From positions 23,963,000 to 24,026,999 of the forward strand of contig NW_004624751.1 in assembly GCF_000247695.1 (NCBI RefSeq): DNA of 64,000 nucleotides, given 5' to 3'. Source of the DNA: Heterocephalus glaber. Taxonomy: Eukaryota > Chordata > Mammalia > Rodentia > Bathyergidae. Below, in pieces: positions 57,001 through 64,000 of this stretch (the stretch's first letter is position 1; every line of letters starts with the position of its first letter). The notes beneath the pieces are model-generated. The model had not been told where the DNA came from. It ran no database searches and saw only the letters and a program-made list of their open reading frames with translations. The position numbers were made by a program, and so were the translations under genes.

Positions 57001-59009
57001 CAACAATTGAAATCAGATTTTCAAGCCCAGAATGTGTTTCATCCACACAGATTGATCCCTTGCTGAATAAAGAATTTTAGTGTCTCTAGTACTCTCCACA
57101 GTTAACTCATGCACACATAAAAGCTAAGTTTGGAAAGATTTGGACTTTCCTTAGGAACATTTGAAGCATCAGAGCAATAATTCCAAGCACTAGATGAATT
57201 GCTATATAAATATATAATTAAATGTCAACTTTAAATGTGCAAACTTTCAGATAGAGGGCCACAAAGGTTTGGTCAGGATACACTCAAAGGAAAAATGGCA
57301 GTCAAGACTTATTTTTAGGATAAGAAAGGTGGAGTAGACATCCAAGATAAGGCAGATATTTGTGAGTAAATGAGAGCATATCACTTTCAACTTGTACTTT
57401 AGCTCATAGCCTGATGTCTGCCTTTCAAATACTACTCTTATATGCAAAGGCAGAGTAGCAAGAAGATTTTGGGTATAGAATAAAACTGTGACACACAAAT
57501 AGTATTGTGTCTTTTGAATATTTAAAACAAAGGTTCTAGTGGACATGTTAAATATTTTGCTACATGAAAATATTTCATATAGTAATGAAATACTTTATTA
57601 AATATTTTAAAACATGTTTTATTAAGGTGAATCTATAGGACATAAATTTGGGGATTATAATTTTTAAATGCCTATATAGACACTGACTCAGGCAATTATA
57701 TTCTAAAAATAATTGAATCTTAAAATTTAATGTGTTTACTGAAAAATGAAATTAGCAAAATCCTAACAGGTGGGAAAATCTTACAAAATAAATAATTTGG
57801 TTTTTTTCTGTAAAAATAATGTTAAAATGGAGAGAGCAGAGCTTATAGTTGTGTAGTACTTATAAGAAAATTTTGAAAATGCAAACACTGATAAATTTAA
57901 TAATATTAAAGAATTATTTATTACAATGTGATGTTTAAAGTAGAGAGTTCCAATCATTTCCAAGTATATACTGAAATCTCTGCAGATAAAATAAATTAAT
58001 GTGTTTTAGCAATGGAAAACTTTTAGAATAGTGGGATACTTGATTTTTTCAAATTTACCTACTTTGAAGTATTTCAAGAAATTCCTAATAAGAACAGGAA
58101 TTTTAGTTTGTTTTCAAGTTTTGTTGGTATTTATAAATGATTGTATTTCAGAGATAAATCCTTTCTACTAAGAGGATGAAGGAAAGAACCAAACATGCAT
58201 TTTGTAAAAGAAAACCTATTTCAATTATTTCTACTTTCATTCAAAGCAGATTTTTCTGAAGTTGGCCTGTTTCTTCATGGAAGCTTAATTTCCTACCCCC
58301 ACCAGGTTCACTGGATATTTTTGGTCTCTTCTGGAAAAAGATAAGTAGTACAGACTCTTTCTAACTGCAGGACTGTTTTTCAGGATGCCGCCAGATACAC
58401 ATCCAGAAAATAGCAAGACAAAGATCTTAATTAGGTTTTTGTGGGGTTGTGCTGCTAGATGAATCTTTTAGTTACCTCTTCCCAAAACTCTTGATAGGCA
58501 AAGACACTCAAGTCAGTCAACAGTCTCTCACTGGAGAACACATACTATTCTCTGCACTTTACTCTCCCAATTTGAGTTTTCATATTGTATCTGTGAGATA
58601 ATGGGCTGTGTATACACTGTTTGTATTTAGGCTTACCTATAAAGGGTTAATTGCTGATGGGTTAAAAGTAGATATCATAGAAAAAGTAATAGGGTAACAA
58701 AATAAAAGCCAAAGTCAGCAGAATATAGAGATTTCACAGAGAAAACAAAACAGAACAATAAATTTCAACAAAACTTGTAGAGGCTGGGCACCAAATAGAT
58801 ATAATACAGATACAGGCATTTAACTAATAGCTCCACTCACACATTAATACAGACACAAAATAAGACAGTCTTAGGGAACAAAGGATAAAAATGGAATGGA
58901 AAATCAGTTGAAATTGGGGGGTCTTCCTAGAGCTATCTAGAAACCATGAATCCAGTAAGTGATTGCTTCAATAGTGGTACATAAATGCACTTTGGATCCA
59001 TTAATTTAT
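54028..59009. other. Largely unassigned DNA
   Basis: About 5 kb. 55565-55645 (CTTATTTGTGCTTGGTATTG, GGGCTAAGTGC) is weakly L2-like. No SINE, L1, LTR or exon recognised elsewhere. The stretch 54028-54350 beside the CTCF motif is moderately GC-rich and of unknown origin. Confidence 0.5.
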
Positions 59010-59125
59010 TCCTACAGTTAAGATTATTAATTGGGTGTGTACTTGCACTGTGCAAGGCACCAGGAATGCCATAATGAACCATCAGACAATAGTTGCCTAT
59101 GATTCCCTACTTGGGAATTTGGATA
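59010..59125 (+). mobile_element. L2-like fragment
   Basis: ATTGGGTGTGTACTTGCACTG, TGCAAGGCACCAGGAATGCC and GATTCCCTACTTGGGAATTTG resemble the L2 segment 'tactatgtgccaggcac..ggtccctgccctcatggag'. It is diverged. Confidence 0.45.
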
Positions 59126-59590
59126 AATTAATTACTATTGCATTCAAGAATTGCAGCTTGCAATCCTGTTGCAGGAATGATGGCTTTGAAGAGACTAGAT
59201 ATGAAGCAAAAAACACATGTGCTGTTTCAAAGCTAAAGAAAGCAGTAGACGTGGGTACTTCAACAAAATGAGAGCTGATAGTGCTCTCCCTGCATCCAGA
59301 TATAATTCCTAGGATAGCTCAGGCTTATCTTACCCTCAACACAGAAAGTGAAAAATAAACATTTCTAAATACAGAAGGGAGAGCTGTAGAGAATGTTTGG
59401 CAATGTTTTGCTTTCTCTCATGATTTGACTCTTTCACCTTTTTATCTTTTTCCATGAAAATGAGATTTGAACAACTCAGGTGGTTTCTAGATAAAAAGGA
59501 GGCACAGAATGTGCAAGGGAGATGAAACTAAGGCAATTATGTACTTTTTAATTAGAAATCTTCATGGATTTGTTAGGAGCTGAAGAATAT
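59126..59590. other. Unassigned DNA
   Basis: Nothing recognised. Confidence 0.45.
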
Positions 59591-59591
59591 G

Positions 59592-59700
59592 CCTCCTAAA
59601 TTCCATGAAGGAAGCAACCATTTCTGTTTTTTTCCGCTGCTGGATTCCCAATGACCTGATACATGTTAATAGATGTTTATTGAGTGGATTGATGACAACG
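59592..59700 (+). mobile_element. L2 3' end fragment
   Basis: TTCCATGAAGGAAGCAACCA, TTTCTGTTTTTTTCCGCTGC, TGGATTCCCAATGACCTG, ATAGATGTTTATTGAGTGG follow the L2 3' end ('catgagggcagggacc..tgtttt..ctgtatccccagtgcctg..aataaatatttgttga'). Confidence 0.6.
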
Positions 59701-59787
59701 ACAAAGAACTTACTGATGTCAAAGAAAACAAAGTATATGAAGATGGTGATCAGTTCTGTATTCTTGCATTTGTTCAATCTATTTCCC

Positions 59788-59900
59788 GTATAGTCCAATC
59801 TTTTTTTTTTTTGTACTGGGTATCGATCCTGGGACCTTGTGCTTGTGAGACAGGCTGCGGCACCACTGAACTAAATACCCGGTCCATACTCCAGTCTTAA
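59788..59900 (-). mobile_element. ID-like SINE with imperfect TSD
   Basis: Minus-strand body (59813-59884): GGACCGGGTATTTAGTTCAG, GTGCCGCAGCCTGTCTCACA, AGCACAAGGTCCCAGGATCG and ATACCCAGTACA, then T(n) at 59801-59812. Flanks TAGTCCAATCTT and TACTCCAGTCTT are a plausible diverged duplication. It is one of the more diverged copies. Confidence 0.88.
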
Positions 59901-61472
59901 TTTTGGCTTCTCTATAAACTCATCATGCATATTTGGCTTCTCAGTCCTGTTAAGATATGCTACACTAGAGAGATTCTTTTTATCCATGACATTACCTAAA
60001 GCAGTATTAGATATATGCATGAAATTCCCATTAAATGTTAGTAGTGTTCTATAAATACTTGAGATGTTGGACTGAAAATGTTTCTTTTTTCTCATTAGTA
60101 ATGATTCGGAAATAAACCCAATGAACCTCATGTCAACTCTCATTAATTCATGATCTGGTTATGTCTTTGGAGGATTTTTTTTTTTTTGACTGACTAGACA
60201 GGCTCTGATCTAATTTAAAGAGCTAGGAAGTCTAAATTAAAGAGCTCTTTAGTATGTAGGCATGTAATATGCTGGTATCCATATTTTTCAAAGGACTGTA
60301 GAATAAGATGACGGGAAGAGAAGAAATAACATGTATTGGGAGACTGTATTGAAGATGTCTGTCCTTTGGTGTCTCACAGGTCAAAAGTATCTTAACTGAT
60401 GATTACATTTTCTTTTCTTCCCCCTGCTCTGTGTATGTGCTATGATGGTAGTGATAGTTGATAGAGTCAAATTCATGAGTAGGTGATCCAAGTAACTGTG
60501 GCAGAGTAAGGAACCAGCATGAAATCAAGCTGCATCTCCCTGACCCAGAATCTCCCACAAACACTGTATAGAAGCATCCTCACATGAAATGAAAGTCTGC
60601 AAGACACCTTTGTTATCAAGGGTATGAGAATCAGAATAAATGCTCAAATATGCTTCTTTAGAGCACTCTTCTTCAAGTGGGATTTTAAACACAATTTTAG
60701 ATATAAAAGAGGACAACAATGCTGGATTTACATGAACATAAAAATTAAGTTAAATGATGCATTTAAAATACTGACAACAGTGCCTGGTTACTGTTAGGGT
60801 ACACCAGATGACAACTAATGATATTTTTCCTTCAACAGAAAAATAATTGAATATTTTTATATAATGAATAATAAAATAATTCACTGTGGTTACCATTCAG
60901 TTTTTCTCAGATTTCAATTTTGCTTTTATTGAAATTTTGCAATGTGTAGATCCAAAATTCTTTTCCAGTGGCCTGGAAGATATTTTCTTAAGATATATGA
61001 TTATTATGGGAGCTTAAAATATCAATTTAAAGGATTTGAGCAATGTCCTCTGCTAGCCTGTTGATTCTACAAGTGAGGTTGGCGTGAAGCAGTGCAAATG
61101 ATCTCAAGAGTAAGTTGGTGACAGCTCAAGCAACAGCTCAAATCTCTACTACTGTGTCCAGTTCTTGTTCCAGAGGAACTGGACAAGTACACAGTGGACT
61201 ACGAAGAAGACTGTTGACCCTTTTCTACCAATATAGATTTGTGACTCAGAAAGGATATACCTTTTGGTATTGATGTTAGAACTCAGGGCATGTCGCGGGG
61301 GAGGAACAGCACTATTCAGTACGAGCACACATAGTAGCACACATAGTAGCCAAGAAAATATGCAACAACAAACTTGTAAGCATTAGTGGGCACTCTCATT
61401 TTTGCCTCAGCTATTTGGAATGGGTTTCTGCTACTCATAACCAAAAGAACCTTGCCAAATCTACATTAATTT
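59901..61472. other. Unassigned DNA
   Basis: Nothing recognised except a small tandem duplication GCACACATAGTA at 61324-61347. Confidence 0.5.
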
Positions 61473-61558
61473 GCTGGGGATTTAGCTCAGTGGAGCTGCT
61501 GCCTGCCTCACAAGCACAAGGTCCTAAGTTCCATCCCCTGTACCAAAAAAAAAAAAAG
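61473..61558 (+). mobile_element. ID-like SINE
   Basis: TGCTGGGGATTTAGCTCAGT, GCTGCTGCCTGCCTCACAAGC, CACAAGGTCCTAAGTTCC, ATCCCCTGTACC, A13. The A box is intact; the B box has changed (AGTTCCATCC). Flanking AT-rich sequence blurs the target duplication. Confidence 0.92.
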
Positions 61559-62924
61559 ATAAATTAATCATTTTTTCACAGATCAAATAAGTATTTAACT
61601 AAGAATTTATATCTTATTAATAGACATTAATTAATTCAACTTGGACTTGGAATTCACAAACTTATTGAGATTTTATATGTACTCTTGTCTTTCATTAAAC
61701 AGAGCCATCTGCTAATACCTCTGATCAAAGCATAAAACATTACTCAAACTAACATAGAGTTTTTGAAATGGAAGTCTGAAGAGAATGATTCGTTGATTGT
61801 CTAATTGCTCTTCCCTGCTATTGAATTAGCCACCATTTTATTTTTAACGGGAACAATTATAAAGAGAAACATTTGCCAGCTAATTTAAAAGTTAGTCACT
61901 ATGGCATGACTAATGTTTATGGGAAAAAAAATCAACAAAGTGCTACATTGTTACAATGAATATAATTTATTTTTCCCCCCGTGAAATCTTGGAATCATTA
62001 ACTCCTCACTTTCTTCAATGATTTTGTAGCCATGTCTGGCACAAAGTAGGAAATTGACTCAACAAATGTCAGCTTCCTGCTTTTGCCTGATAAAATATAC
62101 TTTTCTAATAATAACAATACTTCATTGTTCATTTAAAACATTTTGGTTTTAACGTGGAAGAGTTTTTCCTTTGATGATCAGCTTTTAGATCCTAGCAACT
62201 TTCTTGCATTGTAGAAGGAGCCAGAAGTACTGAGAGTGGCAATAACACTAGAAGTGCCTTGTCACCAGCACCAAATGTGTCCCTGAGAACTGAATCTGGG
62301 AGACATCTTCACAGCCTTTTATCGGTGACCCTCAGCATATTCCTTGACTGCACTCAGTTCTTCTCCAAGGCCTTTCTATGCATATCAAAGGATTAGAAGT
62401 ATTTTGTTTTTTGTTTTTTTCAAAAATCAACCTTTTTCTTTGGATAGCTTGAAGCAGTTAAGATTTTACGCTTATAATGCTTGTTTCTTAAATACAGTGC
62501 TGAAATTTTCAGGTTAAAAGATTGATTGCCTGAAACCAGAAAACTTTGTCAGATTTGTATGACTTAGATCATTCTTACCATGACCATACAATACAAAAGC
62601 ATCTGATACAGAGTCCATTATTTCCCAAGCCAAAGCACACATCTGCACTCCCAGGATGTCCTGACCCAGATGCTGTCCATTTCCAGCCAAGTGCTGTGGC
62701 CTGCCAGTGGGTGTTATAAAGAGCATTCAGAACCATTATGAACTCAGGCTGGTATATGTGCTTCTCCACCAACTAGTAATGATTAGTTTGTTTTCTGTAA
62801 ATTGCTTATTGAATTTTGTGCATGCCACTTCTCTTTGAAGAAGCAAACTTACCATATGAAGAAAGAGAATGCTGTATATTCAGTATCTTATTGTAACAGT
62901 TCTGTCCCCTGATATAGTGTAGAG
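61559..62924. other. Mostly unassigned DNA
   Basis: 62010-62075 (AGCCATGTCTGGCACAAAGT, AGGAAATTGACTCAACAAAT) resembles an L2 3' end. The rest is unassigned; overlapping frames at 62514-62772 have no domain. Confidence 0.45.
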
Positions 62925-63055
62925 AGCATGTCTCAAAAAATGTGCTGTAGTTGCCCTACCAAGACCCCTGAAAAAGAATCCCCTTACAATTTGTTTTTTA
63001 AATGAATATCCAAGTGACTTTCAAGCAGAGTGAAATTTGAGAATCATTGATTTAG
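62925..63055 (-). mobile_element. Possible MER5-type hAT fragment
   Basis: AGCAGAGTGAAATTTGAGAA, TCATTGATTTAGAAAAC resembles the antisense MER5A end ('gcagccagggttgagaaccactgatctagaa'). Upstream agreement is weak. Confidence 0.35.
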
Positions 63056-63635
63056 AAAACATTGGCATAAAGTTCTCGCCAAATAATACTGGTTTATTGA
63101 AATGTGGATTTCCTTAAGATATGGCTGACTCATGGGTCTGTGGTGTCTGCCTGGCTTTAGCATACAGTAAGAAGACATCTTTTCTGCCTTTCATATCCTC
63201 CAGAATGACTTTATTTCCATTTTCAAGGTTTCCTTTAGTTGGTCCCATGGTGTGTTGGAGAAAGAACATTCATTAAGTAATTTCAATCCATCAAATACAA
63301 ATAAATACTATTCTTTATACCTAGGAAAAGAAGGCTTATACTAGTTTACTGAATCAATGTTCCTTATCAAGGTGTGTCTATCTTCTTTCTTTCCCAGAAC
63401 TACTGAATAACTATAATGAGCAGAATAGTCAGCAAAAGTATCACTGGGAATCCTAAAATGCACTAAGCAGATTATCAAAGAAGTTCATAAATTTCCGAAT
63501 GTGATGATATAAATGGGATGCACTAGAGATCACTAACATCAGCATAAAGGTGATCTAATGTAGTGTGACATACATTACAGGCATTTGAATGCTTGTGTAG
63601 GATAGGACAGGTCACACAAATCCTTATAGTCACAT
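63056..63635. other. Unassigned DNA
   Basis: No recognised feature. Confidence 0.45.
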
Positions 63636-63639
63636 TTGG

Positions 63640-64000
63640 CATTTGTCTTAGTTACTTTTCTCGTTGCTAAGGCAAAATACTCAACATCTATAATTAAAGG
63701 AGGAAAAGTTTATTTTAGCTCACAGTCCCTAATTGGCTGGTTCCAAGGTAGGGTGGCATGGCAGAAGGGCATTACAGAGGAGAAACAGTACATGACTCAC
63801 AGAAGGCAGCAAAAGCAGCAAGCAGCAACAACAGCAGCCCTCTTTCTGTCCCTTATATTCTATCCAAGTGGGGCACCCTTAATCCTAGCATCACATCCTA
63901 GGAATCAATCCCAGCATCACATCCTTAATCTCAGCATCACACACTCTAGATCCAGCTGCCTCTGAAAAGCCCCATCTATGACCAAATGAGGCTTTGGGTA
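63640..64000 (-). mobile_element. MaLR-type LTR (rodent MST-like), cut by the window edge
   Basis: TTTGTCTTAGTTACTTTTCTC, TTGCTAAGGCAAAATACTC, GGAGGAAAAGTTTATTTTAG, CTCACAGTCCCTAATTGG, GTGGCATGGCAGAAGGGCATT, then TCTGAAAAGCCCCATCTATG, ACCAAATGAGGCTTTGGG. It parallels 39853-40335. Within it, CAGCATCACATCCT-type units are repeated about three times (63875-63948). The 109-codon frame is the LTR. Confidence 0.85.

Noticed and set aside
1..64000. CRISPR arrays, operons, phage or bacterial elements
   Set aside because: No spaced direct repeats of CRISPR type and no bacterial gene organisation. All dense repeats are mammalian retroelements or microsatellites.

Overview
The window is nuclear DNA from a mammal, and the repeats point to a rodent. 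It carries tRNA-derived ID-like SINEs, 7SL-derived B1 SINEs with the internal duplication typical of rodent B1, and composite B1+ID SINEs of the kind known from squirrels, dormice and mountain beaver. Old mammalian repeats (MIR, L2, MaLR LTRs, Tigger and mariner DNA transposons) lie between them. The composite SINEs suggest a sciuromorph rodent, but the species cannot be fixed from this sequence. The ID copies end in an unusual GGTACC-A(n) motif, which could be used to identify the lineage.

No protein-coding gene, multi-exon gene model or intact functional RNA gene could be supported. The sequence is AT-rich, and nearly all longer open frames are either LINE-1 ORF2 pieces or chance frames, several lacking an ATG start. 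The window is best read as intergenic sequence or the interior of a large intron.

Layout. 1-480: a GC-rich minisatellite. 0.5-15 kb: mostly unassigned AT-rich DNA with MaLR and ERV-like LTRs, one composite SINE, L1 3' tips, MIRs and a 34-nt U2 snRNA retrocopy (12.1 kb). 15.8-18.3 kb: two L1 3' ends (+) with nested SINEs. 18.3-21 kb: Tigger-type DNA transposons, one carrying a B1. 22-30 kb: SINEs, a dead mariner transposase (25.5-26.1 kb), an L2, MIRs and a MaLR LTR. 31-37.5 kb: an old L1 ORF2 (+), a MaLR LTR, a second U2 retrocopy (34.0 kb) and the best-preserved L1 (35.04-37.44 kb, minus). 39.5-42 kb: a nest of old L1, SINE, assembly gap and younger L1. 45.5-51.2 kb: a large L1 complex that includes a probable twin-primed inversion. 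51.3-64 kb: mostly unassigned, with a strong CTCF-type motif (54.01 kb), two ID SINEs, L2/MER5 fragments and a terminal MaLR LTR cut by the window edge.

These elements do not form a pathway; the window is a record of retrotransposition. L1 machinery probably mobilised the SINEs and the two U2 fragments, most of which keep visible target-site duplications. I found no convincing new biological system. The most distinctive signals are the two tailless U2 retrocopies, the twin-primed L1 with a SINE at its junction, the CTCF motif and the GC-rich minisatellite.
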